DNA from: JBMNFB01 sp050949085
GTDB lineage: Bacteria; Bacillota; UBA994; UBA5500
Direction of reading: 5' to 3'
NCBI GenBank assembly: GCA_050949085.1
Contig: JBMNFB010000010.1
Coordinates: forward strand, 1 to 64,000
DNA: 64,000 nucleotides
The position numbers were made by a program, and so were the translations under genes. How positions within the stretch are numbered: position 1 is the stretch's first letter; each line of letters starts with the position of its first letter. Positions 43,614 to 52,082 of the stretch are shown piece by piece. Below the pieces are notes generated by a model. That model was not told the origin of the DNA. It worked only from the letters and a program-made list of their open reading frames with translations, and ran no database searches.

Positions 43614-45362
43614 TCACCTCCCACTGGCCACAGCTTCTGGGTTACCCATCTGAGCATCGTATATGCGGCGGAAGACGCCGCTCTGACTGAGCAATTCCTC
43701 TGGTGGACCGGCCTCGATGACCTCTCCGCCGTCCAGAATCAGCACCAGATCTGCTCGCTTGATGGTCGACAGGCGCTTAGCGATGATAAAAGTGGTCCTC
43801 CCCCGCATGACTTCATCCAGTGCCGCCTGAATCAGATCCTCGGTCTGGCTATCGACGCTGGAGGTTGCCTCATCCAGAATCAGAATCGCCGGATCCATCA
43901 GGATGGCGCGGGCCAGCGCGATGCGCTGTTTCTGTCCGCCGGAGAGCCCGACGCCGCGCTCGCCGATAGGCGTGTCATAACCCTGCTCCAACTTGCTGAT
44001 AAACTCGTGCGCCTCTGCCAGTTTTGCTGCGCGGACAACCTCCTCCAGGGGAGCGTCCGGACGGCCGTAGGCGATATTATCGCGGATGCTGGCCGAGAAG
44101 AGGAATGTATCCTGCAGCACGACACCGATCTGCTGGCGCAGGCTCTGCAGGGTGAAATCGCGGATATCGATTTCATCGATCAGGACGGCGCCGCGTGTCG
44201 GATCAAAGAAGCGGGGGAGCAAGTGCACCAGTGTGCTCTTGCCCGAGCCGGTTCCCCCTAGGATCGCGACCACCTGCCCCGGTTCGATGGTGAGCGAGAT
44301 ATCCTTCAGAACCGGGCTGGTGCCGTCATCAAACGTAAACTCCACGTCGCGAAACTCGACTCTGCCCTGTAATCTGGGGGCCGGAACCGCATCGGGCCTG
44401 TCAAAGATCTGCGACGGCGTGTCCAGTATCTCGAAGAGGCGCGGTGCCGCCGCCAGAGCCTGCTCCAGCAGGTTGATCAGCCAGCCCATGGAACGGATCG
44501 GCCAGATCACCTTCCAGATATAGCTCTGGAACGCGATCAGCGTGCCCAGCGTCAGCTCCCCATGGATCACCGCACGTCCGCCATACCAGAGGAGAATGAT
44601 GCTGCTCAGCCCGGAAACAAAATCGATGAGCGGCAGGGTGTTGGATTCGACGGCCACGCGACCGACATTGGTAGCGAAGAAGGCGGCATTTTTCTGGTCG
44701 AACTTGCCGACCTCATGTTCTTCGCGGGCAAAGGCCTTCACTGTGCGCACGCCGGAGATGTTCTCCTGCAGCACCGTCGTCAGATGGGCCATTTGTTCCC
44801 TGGCCTGCTTCCACATGGGGCGAACTATCTTGTCGTAGCGAATGACGATCAGGAACATGAGCGGGAAGACGGCCAGACTGACCAGCGTCAGCTTCGCATT
44901 CAGCAGCAGCAACATGAGCATGGCGCCGCCGATGGTGAAGACGTTCTGAGCAAACAGCATTGCCCCCCAGCCCATCAGGCTGAGCAGGCTTTCCACGTCG
45001 CCGGTGACTCGCGACATGATGTCACCAGTCTTCTGCTTGCGGAAGTATTCATCGTGCAGGTTCTGCAGATGATCATGCAGTGCGATCTGCAGATCCATCG
45101 TCACCAGCTGGCCCAGCAGATCCGAATTCCACCACTGCAGGTAGCTGAACATGCCGCGCACCACGGCGATGAGTACATAGCAGCCAGCGAGGGCGAGGAC
45201 CAGCTTCAGGGAACCGGCAGGTATGGCCTTATCGATGGTTTCCCGCAGGATGAGCGGTTGCAGCATCTCCAGAGCCATAAAGGCCAGCAACCCCAGGATC
45301 ATCAGTGCCGCTCTTCGCCAGTGGGGTTTCACATATTCAGCTAATCTCTTGAGGACTGCCAC
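43614..45362 (-). CDS. ABC exporter half-transporter (first subunit)
   Basis: A 582-residue half-transporter: six membrane helices, then VAILGGTGSGKST, GVVLQDTF, signature LSGGQKQ, Walker B ILILDEATSSVD and an H-loop reading IAKRLS, with Lys in place of His. GTG 45362 follows a GGAGGGAG sequence. With the partner's LSTGQ signature, both departures fall in the same composite ATP site, as expected of a heterodimer with one degenerate site. Likely drug or lipid export. Confidence 0.9.
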   Translation of the reverse strand: MAVLKRLAEYVKPHWRRAALMILGLLAFMALEMLQPLILRETIDKAIPAGSLKLVLALAGCYVLIAVVRGMFSYLQWWNSDLLGQLVTMDLQIALHDHLQNLHDEYFRKQKTGDIMSRVTGDVESLLSLMGWGAMLFAQNVFTIGGAMLMLLLLNAKLTLVSLAVFPLMFLIVIRYDKIVRPMWKQAREQMAHLTTVLQENISGVRTVKAFAREEHEVGKFDQKNAAFFATNVGRVAVESNTLPLIDFVSGLSSIILLWYGGRAVIHGELTLGTLIAFQSYIWKVIWPIRSMGWLINLLEQALAAAPRLFEILDTPSQIFDRPDAVPAPRLQGRVEFRDVEFTFDDGTSPVLKDISLTIEPGQVVAILGGTGSGKSTLVHLLPRFFDPTRGAVLIDEIDIRDFTLQSLRQQIGVVLQDTFLFSASIRDNIAYGRPDAPLEEVVRAAKLAEAHEFISKLEQGYDTPIGERGVGLSGGQKQRIALARAILMDPAILILDEATSSVDSQTEDLIQAALDEVMRGRTTFIIAKRLSTIKRADLVLILDGGEVIEAGPPEELLSQSGVFRRIYDAQMGNPEAVASGR

Positions 45363-45449
45363 CTGCTCTCCCTCCCCTCTAACCAGCATAGCCGGGCGCT
45401 GTTATTAGTCAAGCAGCTCGTAGTATTCTAACAGAACTTTACCCATAGC

Positions 45450-45481
45450 AAAAAGACGTGTCGCCTTCCTGGCAACACGTC
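45450..45481 (-). terminator. Rho-independent terminator of glnS
   Basis: On the minus strand GACGTGT and ACACGTC form a perfect 7-bp stem (13-nt loop), followed by TTTTT. Confidence 0.8.
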
Positions 45482-45503
45482 CTTTTCCAGTCTCTTTAAT
45501 CTC

Positions 45504-47204
45504 CTACCGGTTTTTCTGCATCCTGGCCCAGGTATCCCGTAGCCCGACAATCTTGTTGAAGACCGGGTGCCCGGGGCGGCTATCCACCGGATCGGCGTTG
45601 AAATATCCCTGACGCAGGAACTGGAACCGGTCACCCGGCTGGGCCTCCTGCAGCGCCGGTTCGACCATGCAGCCCTCCAGTATCTGCAGCGAATCGGGGT
45701 TGAACAGATCGGTGAAGTCCTTGCCCTCGGGGACATTGTCCGGGTCGTCTGTCAGGAAGAGCTGATCATAGAGGCGCACGGTGACGGGGACGGCGTGGGC
45801 GGCACTCACCCAGTGGGCGGTTGCTTTCACCCGACGGTCGGCCCCGGGCTGCCCGCTCTTGCTCTCTGGGTCGTAGGTGCAGCGCAGCTCTACCACGTTA
45901 CCGGCTTCATCCTTGATGACCGACTCACATTTGATGATATAGGCACCCTTCAGCCGCATCTCGCGGCCTGGGGCCAGCCGGTAGAACTTCCGTGGCGGAT
46001 TTTCCATAAAGTCGGTCTGCTCGATATAGAGCTCCCGCGAGAAGGGTACCTGGCGGAAGCCGGCGGACGGATCCTCCGGGTTGTTCTCAATCTCCATCCA
46101 CTCGATCTGCCCCTCTGGATAGTTCTCCAGCACTATCTTCAACGGCTGGAGCACCGCCATCATTCGCGGCGCATGCAGGTTGAGATCCTCGCGCAGGCAA
46201 TGCTCCACGAAGGCTGCATCCAGCGTCGTGTTGCTGCGGGAGACGCCGCTGCGCTCCGAAAGCAGGCGGAAAGCGGCAGGCGTGTAGCCCCGTCGGCGCA
46301 GCCCCACCAGGGTAGGCATGCGCGGGTCATCCCACCCGGAGACATATCCTTCCTCGACCAGCCGCCGCAGCCGGCGTTTGCTCACCACCTGGCCGGTAAC
46401 GCTCCAGCGCCCAAACTCGATCTGTTTGGGGCGTCCGCTGATGCCCACGGCGTCCAGATCGATGTTCTCCAGGAACCAGCGGTAGAGTTCGTTGTGGTCG
46501 GCATATTCGATCGAACAGAGCGAGTGCGTGATGTTCTCTATCGCATCCGACAGCGGATGAGAGAAGTCATACATCGGATAGATGCACCACTTGTCACCGG
46601 TACGATGATGGCTGGCATGACGAATCCGATAGATGACGGGATCGCGCATATTGATGTTGCCGCTGCTCATGTCAATCCTGGCCCGCAGCACCCGGCTGCC
46701 GTCGGGGAACTCGCCAGCCTTCATGCGCTGGAAGAGATCCAGGTTTTCCTCGATTGAACGATCGCGATAGGGGCTGTTGCGGCCGGGCTCAGTCAGCGTG
46801 CCCCGGTACTCGCGAATCTCATCGCCGCTCAGGTCATCTACATATGCCAGGCCCCGCTCAATCAGGTTCAGGGCACATTCGTAGAGTTTGTCAAAGTAGT
46901 CGGAGCAGAAGAAGAGGCGGTCTTCCCAGTCGACCCCCAGCCAGTGGAGATCCTCGATGATGCTTTCGACGAACTCCTCCTCTTCCTTGATCGGGTTCGT
47001 ATCGTCAAAGCGCACATTGAACTTGCCGCCATAGCTTTGGGCGATGCCGTAGCTGAGCAACACCGCCAGTGCATGGCCAATATGTAGATAGCCGTTGGGT
47101 TCTGGCGGGAAGCGAGTATGCACCCGTCCATCATTCCAGCCCTGCCGGATGTCCTCATCGATGATGTGCCGAATAAAGTTGCTCTCTGCCTCGTATGCCG
47201 ACAT
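45504..47204 (-). CDS. glnS: Glutaminyl-tRNA synthetase
   Basis: A 566-residue class I synthetase. FPPEPNGYLHIGHALAV holds the HIGH motif, FDDTNP and YDFSHPLSDAIENITHSLCSIEYADHNELYRWF are GlnRS-specific, VVSKRRL stands for KMSKS, and the C-terminal half is the beta-barrel anticodon domain. It charges tRNA-Gln directly, so this organism need not rely on the Glu-tRNA amidotransferase route. ATG 47204 is preferred over 47282 because it fits the family start (SNFIRHIIDED). A promoter lies about 50 bp upstream and a terminator follows. Confidence 0.95.
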   Translation of the reverse strand: MSAYEAESNFIRHIIDEDIRQGWNDGRVHTRFPPEPNGYLHIGHALAVLLSYGIAQSYGGKFNVRFDDTNPIKEEEEFVESIIEDLHWLGVDWEDRLFFCSDYFDKLYECALNLIERGLAYVDDLSGDEIREYRGTLTEPGRNSPYRDRSIEENLDLFQRMKAGEFPDGSRVLRARIDMSSGNINMRDPVIYRIRHASHHRTGDKWCIYPMYDFSHPLSDAIENITHSLCSIEYADHNELYRWFLENIDLDAVGISGRPKQIEFGRWSVTGQVVSKRRLRRLVEEGYVSGWDDPRMPTLVGLRRRGYTPAAFRLLSERSGVSRSNTTLDAAFVEHCLREDLNLHAPRMMAVLQPLKIVLENYPEGQIEWMEIENNPEDPSAGFRQVPFSRELYIEQTDFMENPPRKFYRLAPGREMRLKGAYIIKCESVIKDEAGNVVELRCTYDPESKSGQPGADRRVKATAHWVSAAHAVPVTVRLYDQLFLTDDPDNVPEGKDFTDLFNPDSLQILEGCMVEPALQEAQPGDRFQFLRQGYFNADPVDSRPGHPVFNKIVGLRDTWARMQKNR

Positions 47205-47253
47205 CGTATCACCTTCCTCAAGTTCCGGAACGAAACTTGTGCTTATTGGATTA

Positions 47254-47282
47254 TTTATAGCACAAGCGCCCCGGCGATTCAA
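47254..47282 (-). promoter_or_regulatory. Promoter of glnS
   Basis: On the minus strand TTGAAT (plus 47277-47282), 17 nt, TATAAA (plus 47254-47259). A 7-bp inverted repeat CTTGTGC/GCACAAG (47236-47242 and 47260-47266) brackets the -10 and could be an operator. Confidence 0.55.
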
Positions 47283-47438
47283 CTCGTGACCGTTTCTGCC
47301 GCAACAATCAGTCAGAAAAGTGCTGCAGGGAGGGACACCCTAAAGAGGAAACCGCCCCAGGGCGGTGAATAGGGAACTGAGCCAGTCCCGAACAGGCTGT
47401 CACCAACGAGAGAGCAGATGTGAGAAGGAGGTTGTACC

Positions 47439-48179
47439 ATGAAGAGAGGTATTGGACAGGAGTTTCTGGAAAAGACGAAATATCAGTATCTGGGCGAGTC
47501 AGATCAGCAGAAGGAGCTGCCACAGCCGCCCCTGGCTATGGATGCCGCCGGCCAGCCAGCCATCGACCTGCCGCGCCCCGATCAGTTAAGCATCAGGTCC
47601 ATCGATCTCACTACAGCCATAAATCGACGCAGAAGCGTGCGCAAATATGCTGCTGAGCCCCTGACCCTGGAGGAGCTATCCTACCTGCTCTGGTGCACCC
47701 AGGGTGTGAAACAGGTGACCAACCGACCGGCGACGTTGCGCACTGTGCCGTCGGCCGGAGCCAGGCATCCCTTCGAGACCTACCTGCTGATCAACCGGGT
47801 GCAAGGCCTGCAGCCGGGGCTCTACCGGTTCCTCGCACTGACGCATCAGCTGGTGGCAGAGGATCTGAGCGAAGATATCGCTGACCGGATTACGGCTGCC
47901 GCCCTGCGCCAGCCATTCATCCGCACCAGCGCTGTCACCTTCCTCTGGGTAGCAGTGCCCTACCGCTCCATCTGGCGCTATCAGGAGCGCGCCTATCGCT
48001 ATCTGTTCCTGGATGCCGGCCATGTCTGCCAGAACCTCTATCTGGCGGCGGAGGCCATCGATTGCGGTTGCTGTGCGGTGGATGCCTTTGACGACGACCG
48101 GCTTAACCAGCTTCTGGGTCTCGATGGGGTCGAGCAATTTGCGATCTATCTGGCGCCGCTGGGGAAGAAAGACAACTAG
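47439..48179 (+). CDS. SagB/ThcOx-type nitroreductase-fold oxidoreductase
   Basis: A 246-residue flavin protein: INRRRSVRKYAAEPLTLEELSYLLWCTQGV, LRTVPSAGARHPFETYLLIN, and RYLFLDAGHVCQNLYLAAEAIDCGCCAVDAFDDDRLNQLLGL are those of the SagB/ThcOx group, FMN enzymes of which some oxidise azolines in peptide natural products. No peptide precursor or cyclodehydratase gene is nearby, so it more likely belongs to the many stand-alone members of unknown substrate. GAAGGAGGTTGTACC precedes ATG 47439. Confidence 0.85.
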   Translation: MKRGIGQEFLEKTKYQYLGESDQQKELPQPPLAMDAAGQPAIDLPRPDQLSIRSIDLTTAINRRRSVRKYAAEPLTLEELSYLLWCTQGVKQVTNRPATLRTVPSAGARHPFETYLLINRVQGLQPGLYRFLALTHQLVAEDLSEDIADRITAAALRQPFIRTSAVTFLWVAVPYRSIWRYQERAYRYLFLDAGHVCQNLYLAAEAIDCGCCAVDAFDDDRLNQLLGLDGVEQFAIYLAPLGKKDN

Positions 48180-48194
48180 CGAGGAGCAGAGCCA

Positions 48195-49193
48195 GTGAAA
48201 ATGATGAAACGAATATTTCTCGTTGCGCTGCTGGCGCTGTTGGTGCTGCCGGCAGCAGGCTGTCAGTCCCGGCCTGAGGATGTGCTCGAAGTGCATGATC
48301 CCCGCTTCAAGTATCTGGGCACCATGGTCTGGCTATACCAGGATGGCGAGGGGAAGATAGGGATGCTGCAGGGCAACTATCAGGATGTGACTGCGGTGAT
48401 GCTGCCAGACCATTTTAGCCGCCTGTTCAGCAAGGCCGTCTCCGCCAGAGGCAAGGGTCAGCTGACGCACCTGACGCCGGTGAAGCACAACCAGCTGATC
48501 TACCTCAAGAATGAGGTGGTGCCGCAGGATCAGCTGGATAGCGTCGTTGACGAGCCCGATCATGTGCTGGCTGTCAACCTGGAAAAGCTGCGTCCCCAGC
48601 TGCCCGAGGTCCGCACCGAGGCAGACCTGAACGTCCTCAAGGCCGAGTTCGAGTCCTGCATGCTCGTGGATCGCAATCCAGTGGTGACCATCACCATGGC
48701 CGATGGCGGTCAGGTACTGATCGAGCTATTTCCGGAAGTGGCACCGCAGACGGTGCGCAACTTTGTTGCCCTGGCGCGACAGGGCTTTTACGACGGAACC
48801 ATATTCCATCGCATCGCCCCAGGCTGGATGATTCAGGGCGGCGACCCGCAGGGAACCGGCTTCGGCGGCCCTGGCTACAGCATCAGGGGCGAGTTTGCCT
48901 TGAACGGCTTCCCCAATCAGCTCAGCCATACGCGCGGAGCGATCTCCATGGCCCGCACCTACGACCCTGACTCAGCCGGCTCGCAGTTCTTCATCGTCGT
49001 TGAGGATCAGCCCGGCTGGGATGGGCAATATGCCGCCTTTGGCCAGGTCATCTCCGGCATGGAGGTAGTCGATGAAATCGTCAACCTGCCGCGGGATGCC
49101 AACGATCGACCTCTGGAGCCGCCGGTGATGGAGAAAGTGACGGTCGAGGCCTATGGCGTCACCTATCCTGAACCCGAGAAGTTGCCCGGCTAG
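48195..49193 (+). CDS. Lipoprotein peptidyl-prolyl isomerase (cyclophilin)
   Basis: A 332-residue protein: a signal peptide ending in the lipobox LPAAGC, then about 130 residues of an unrecognised domain with a WLYQDGEGKIGMLQGNY start, then a cyclophilin domain (IELFPEVAPQTVRNFVALARQGFYDGTIFHRIAPGWMIQGGDPQGTG...SQFFIV). It should fold proteins outside the membrane. GTG 48195 follows GAGGAG. Sits 36 bp before a second cyclophilin. Confidence 0.88.
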   Translation: MKMMKRIFLVALLALLVLPAAGCQSRPEDVLEVHDPRFKYLGTMVWLYQDGEGKIGMLQGNYQDVTAVMLPDHFSRLFSKAVSARGKGQLTHLTPVKHNQLIYLKNEVVPQDQLDSVVDEPDHVLAVNLEKLRPQLPEVRTEADLNVLKAEFESCMLVDRNPVVTITMADGGQVLIELFPEVAPQTVRNFVALARQGFYDGTIFHRIAPGWMIQGGDPQGTGFGGPGYSIRGEFALNGFPNQLSHTRGAISMARTYDPDSAGSQFFIVVEDQPGWDGQYAAFGQVISGMEVVDEIVNLPRDANDRPLEPPVMEKVTVEAYGVTYPEPEKLPG

Positions 49194-49229
49194 GACTTAA
49201 GCAGCTACTTCCAGGAAGGAGAGAATGTC

Positions 49230-49757
49230 ATGACAGCAGCCAAAAAACCCCTGGTGACCATCACGATGGAAGGAGGCCAACAGATCAAGGTAGAGCTGAA
49301 CCCTGCTGTGGCCCCTAACACCGTCAACAACTTCATCTCCCTGGTTCGGCAGGGTTTCTACGATGGGACGACTTTTCATCGTGTGATCCCCGGCTTTATG
49401 ATCCAGGGTGGCGATCCTAGGGGCAATGGTACCGGTGGCCCCGGTTATCGCATCAAGGGTGAGTTCAGCGCCAATGGATTCCCCAACGACCTGCGCCACA
49501 CGCGGGGCGTGATCTCCATGGCCCGCGCCGCGCATCCCGATTCGGCCGGTTCCCAGTTCTTTATCATGGTAGCCGCCGCCCCCCATCTGGACGGGCAATA
49601 CGCGGCTTTTGGCCAGGTGGTGGAGGGCATGGACGAGGCAGAGCGGATTGTCGCCGTGCCGCGCGACCGCGCCGACCGTCCGCTGGAACCGATGCGAATG
49701 CAGCAGGTCACCGTCGAGACATTCGGCGTGGAATATCCGGAACCGGAGAAGCTGTAG
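49230..49757 (+). CDS. Cytoplasmic cyclophilin-type peptidyl-prolyl isomerase
   Basis: A 175-residue single-domain cyclophilin without signal peptide: VELNPAVAPNTVNNFISLVRQGFYDGTTFHRVIPGFMIQGGDPRGNGTGGPGY and SAGSQFFIMVA contain the active Arg, Phe and Gln. It speeds cis-trans change at proline. It is strongly similar to the second half of the lipoprotein upstream, so the pair arose by duplication with the export signal gained or lost. GGAAGGAGAG precedes ATG 49230. Confidence 0.92.
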   Translation: MTAAKKPLVTITMEGGQQIKVELNPAVAPNTVNNFISLVRQGFYDGTTFHRVIPGFMIQGGDPRGNGTGGPGYRIKGEFSANGFPNDLRHTRGVISMARAAHPDSAGSQFFIMVAAAPHLDGQYAAFGQVVEGMDEAERIVAVPRDRADRPLEPMRMQQVTVETFGVEYPEPEKL

Positions 49758-49875
49758 AGAGAACGTTTCAGCGGCGCCTGCGTGGTGGTGCCCCAGGTTG
49801 ACCAGAAACGCAGCCCTGCGCATATGCTGTTCCCAGGGCGAAAACGCGCCCCGAAAAAAGATTCTCAAAAAGCCC

Positions 49876-49904
49876 TTGACACTAATGATAACCATTACTA
49901 TAAT
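49876..49904 (+). promoter_or_regulatory. Consensus promoter of the desulfoferrodoxin gene
   Basis: TTGACA (49876-49881), 17 nt, TATAAT (49899-49904); both hexamers are perfect. Confidence 0.85.
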
Positions 49905-49911
49905 GTTATCA
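49886..49911. promoter_or_regulatory. Fur/PerR-like operator over the desulfoferrodoxin promoter
   Basis: TGATAAC (49886-49892) and GTTATCA (49905-49911) form a perfect inverted repeat with 12 nt between, and the region is rich in the ATAAT/ATTA units of Fur and PerR boxes. It covers the spacer and -10, so binding would repress. For a superoxide-detoxifying gene PerR is the more natural regulator; this is inference. Confidence 0.6.
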
Positions 49912-49936
49912 ATAAGGGTTAGAGGAGGCTATGCGG

Positions 49937-50314
49937 ATGACTGCTTTGCAAGAAATTTACAAGTGCCAGATCTGCGGGAACATGGTGGAGGTTGTCCATA
50001 CCGGGGCAGGTACCCTGGTCTGCTGCGGCCAGCCGATGCAGCTGATGGATGCTCATCAGCGCGATGGCGCCGGCGAAAAGCACGTGCCGGTGGTGGAGCG
50101 GACGGCTGATGGCGTCAAGGTCACGGTGAGCACCGTCACCCATCCGATGGAGGAAAAGCACTGGATTGAGTGGATTGAAGTAATCGTGGACGGCAAGGTC
50201 TACCGGCAGCACTTGGCTCCCGGCCAGGCACCGGAGGCGACGTTCTGCGTCACCGGCGAGAACATCACTGCCCGGGCTTACTGCAACCTGCACGGGCTCT
50301 GGGAAGCCGAATAA
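49937..50314 (+). CDS. dfx: Desulfoferrodoxin (superoxide reductase)
   Basis: A 125-residue two-iron superoxide reductase. The N-terminal desulforedoxin-like site has CQIC...VCCGQPM; the reductase centre has EKHVPVVE, HPMEEKHWIEWIEV and CNLHG, giving the His4Cys iron site. It reduces superoxide to hydrogen peroxide without making oxygen, an anaerobe's defence. ATG 49937 is preferred over 49931 because AGAGGAGG is then 8 nt away. Confidence 0.93.
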   Translation: MTALQEIYKCQICGNMVEVVHTGAGTLVCCGQPMQLMDAHQRDGAGEKHVPVVERTADGVKVTVSTVTHPMEEKHWIEWIEVIVDGKVYRQHLAPGQAPEATFCVTGENITARAYCNLHGLWEAE

Positions 50315-50632
50315 TCCAGGCGAATATCAGAGAAGTAAGGGCACCCACTGCTACCCCTCTGGGGTTGCGGTGGGTGCCCCTCTTGGTTTCGCGAACACGC
50401 TAGTTTCAGGGTAAGTCAGGGCACACCTCTTCGGGCGCGCCGATGTCTCCAGGACTTGTTTACCAAACATCGGCACGACCTTCCTTACATCCCGTCTCGT
50501 TTCGCTTTCCCTCAACTAACGACTTATCGGAATGCGCCTTCAGGGGTGATGCCCTGCCCTTCACGTGTTAATGAAGTACCCACAGCAACCCATGATGGAG
50601 GCAGTGGGTGTTGTTATGTCAACCCCTTTCTC
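50315..50632. repeat. Dispersed hairpin repeat, copy 2
   Basis: No gene. GGGCACCCACTGC and GCGGTGGGTGCCC near 50340-50380 form a strong hairpin that can end dfx transcription. Then GTCAGGGCACACCTC (about 50415) and, in reverse, AGGGGTGATGCCCTGCC (about 50547) with CCTCAACTAACGACTTATC between; a second CACCCACTGC-type arm (GGCAGTGGGTGTTGTTATG) ends the copy near 50617. Blocks match copies 1 and 3. Confidence 0.6.
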
Positions 50633-51628
50633 TTACTCCTGTGGCTGGAACAGCTCCGCCTGGCCAAACAGGGCGGGCGTGCCGCCAGTGTGGATCACCG
50701 CGGCCGGCTCTGTGGGGGGGATGATGCCCCTCCGGACCAGGTCGGCCAGCCCCCAGACTGTCTTGCTGGTATAGACGCTCTCCAGGAAAATGCCCTCAGT
50801 CCGCGCCAGAGTGAACACGGTCTCAAGCGATTCCGGGGTGGGTATGGCGTAGCCGGGGCCGAGATAGTCGTCATAGATCGTCATCACGTGATCCACCCAG
50901 GTGCAGGGTGTGAAACCGTTGTACAGGCAGATTGCGTCATGGTTGCGGACGAGGATGTCGTGCAGCGTGGCCTTGTCATACTCGACGCTGATCACATGCA
51001 CGTGCCATGGCTTGTCCAGCATGGCGGTGCCATACAGGAAGCCTGCAGCCGTCGCTCCCATAGCACCGACGATGACGACATGCTCCAGACAGATGCCGGC
51101 CTGATCGGCCTGCTGCTGCAGCTCCAGCGCGGCGTTGGCATAGCCCAGCGCACCCAGGGGGACGTTGCCGATCAGGTAGGGCCGCCTGCCCTCGGCGCGC
51201 AGTTGCTCCATCAGTTGCAGCGCTGCCTGGTGGCGTTCTTCCTCGCTGATCGGGCCGAGGAAGATGGATTTGGCTCCGGCCAGATGGTTGAGCAACAGGT
51301 TGCCCTGCCAGAGCTTGGGGCGGTCGGCATTGTGCAGGAGGCGGCATTCCAGCCCCAGCTTGGCGGCTGCCGCTGCCGTCAGGCGGCACTGGTTGGATTC
51401 CGGCAGCCCGCAGGCGATAACGACATCTGCCTCCTGCTCGAGAGCCTCGCCCAGCCAGAACTCCAGATGTCTGACCTTGTTGCCCCCGAGGCCCAGGCTG
51501 ATCAGATCATCCCGTTTGATGTATAGCTGCGGGTGTCCCACCTGCTCGCCAAACCGCGGCAGATGCTCCAGCGGCGTGGGCAGGTTGGCCAGGCGAACGC
51601 GCGGAACAAATGACCAGAACAACTGCAA
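50633..51628 (-). CDS. D-cysteine desulfhydrase / ACC deaminase family PLP enzyme
   Basis: A 331-residue fold-type II PLP enzyme: PTPLEHLPRFGEQVGHPQLYIKRDDLISLGLGGNKVRHLEF has the PLP lysine, and VIACGLPESNQCRLTAAAAAKLGL and VIHTGGTPALFGQ match the ACC deaminase/D-cysteine desulfhydrase family. It releases ammonia, and from D-cysteine also sulfide and pyruvate. TTG 51628 has AAAGGGG upstream. Residues separating the two activities cannot be told with certainty. Confidence 0.85.
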   Translation of the reverse strand: MQLFWSFVPRVRLANLPTPLEHLPRFGEQVGHPQLYIKRDDLISLGLGGNKVRHLEFWLGEALEQEADVVIACGLPESNQCRLTAAAAAKLGLECRLLHNADRPKLWQGNLLLNHLAGAKSIFLGPISEEERHQAALQLMEQLRAEGRRPYLIGNVPLGALGYANAALELQQQADQAGICLEHVVIVGAMGATAAGFLYGTAMLDKPWHVHVISVEYDKATLHDILVRNHDAICLYNGFTPCTWVDHVMTIYDDYLGPGYAIPTPESLETVFTLARTEGIFLESVYTSKTVWGLADLVRRGIIPPTEPAAVIHTGGTPALFGQAELFQPQE

Positions 51629-51716
51629 TGCAACCCCTTTCCAGTTTTACTCTTGCAGTCTTAGTTGGCCATGCAGGCGGTTTTCCCTTCTCAGGCAAGA
51701 TTTGAGAATACGCAAG

Positions 51717-51744
51717 ACGCCCCGAGACGAGTTCGGGGCGCCCA
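51717..51744. terminator. Hairpin between the PLP enzyme and DUF378 genes
   Basis: GACGCCCCGA and TCGGGGCGCC form a strong stem around GACGAGT; likely terminator of the DUF378 gene on the minus strand, though without a clear T run. Confidence 0.5.
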
Positions 51745-51800
51745 AATGCCAGGCGGTGAAGCCCCACCGGACAGAGCGGCTGGCCCTGCCCGGCGCTGAG

Positions 51801-52019
51801 CTATTCCATCATCCGGTCATCGCTGCCGGTGACGGCATTACGCCTGAAGAGAAAATTGATCGACCAGAGGCCGGCCAGCCCGACCAGGGAGTAGACGATA
51901 CGGCTCAGGGTGGCGTCCTGACCCCCAAAGAGGGTGGCGACCAGATCAAGATTGAACAATCCGATCAGCCCCCAGTTGAGGGCGCCGATGATGACCAATA
52001 CTAATGCCAGTGTATCCAT
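51801..52019 (-). CDS. DUF378 small membrane protein
   Basis: A 72-residue protein with two membrane helices: LALVLVIIGALNWGLIGLFNLDLVATLFG and LSRIVYSLVGLAGLWSINFLF, the DUF378 (YuzA-like) pattern. Function unknown. GGAAGGGATGAAATC precedes ATG 52019. Confidence 0.88.
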   Translation of the reverse strand: MDTLALVLVIIGALNWGLIGLFNLDLVATLFGGQDATLSRIVYSLVGLAGLWSINFLFRRNAVTGSDDRMME

Positions 52020-52082
52020 GATTTCATCCCTTCCTTTCGCCCGTATTCTTACCGCCTCTACCGAATTTTATGAGCAAATTTG

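Noticed and set aside
43089..44838. Long plus-strand frames opposite the ABC exporter genes
   Set aside because: They lie inside well-supported minus-strand ABC genes and show no protein family features.
45567..46757. 396-codon plus-strand frame opposite glnS
   Set aside because: Shadow of glnS, which has all GlnRS motifs, a promoter and a terminator.
47439..48179. Part of a thiazole/oxazole peptide biosynthesis cluster
   Set aside because: SagB-like fold only; no precursor peptide, YcaO or SagC-type gene nearby.
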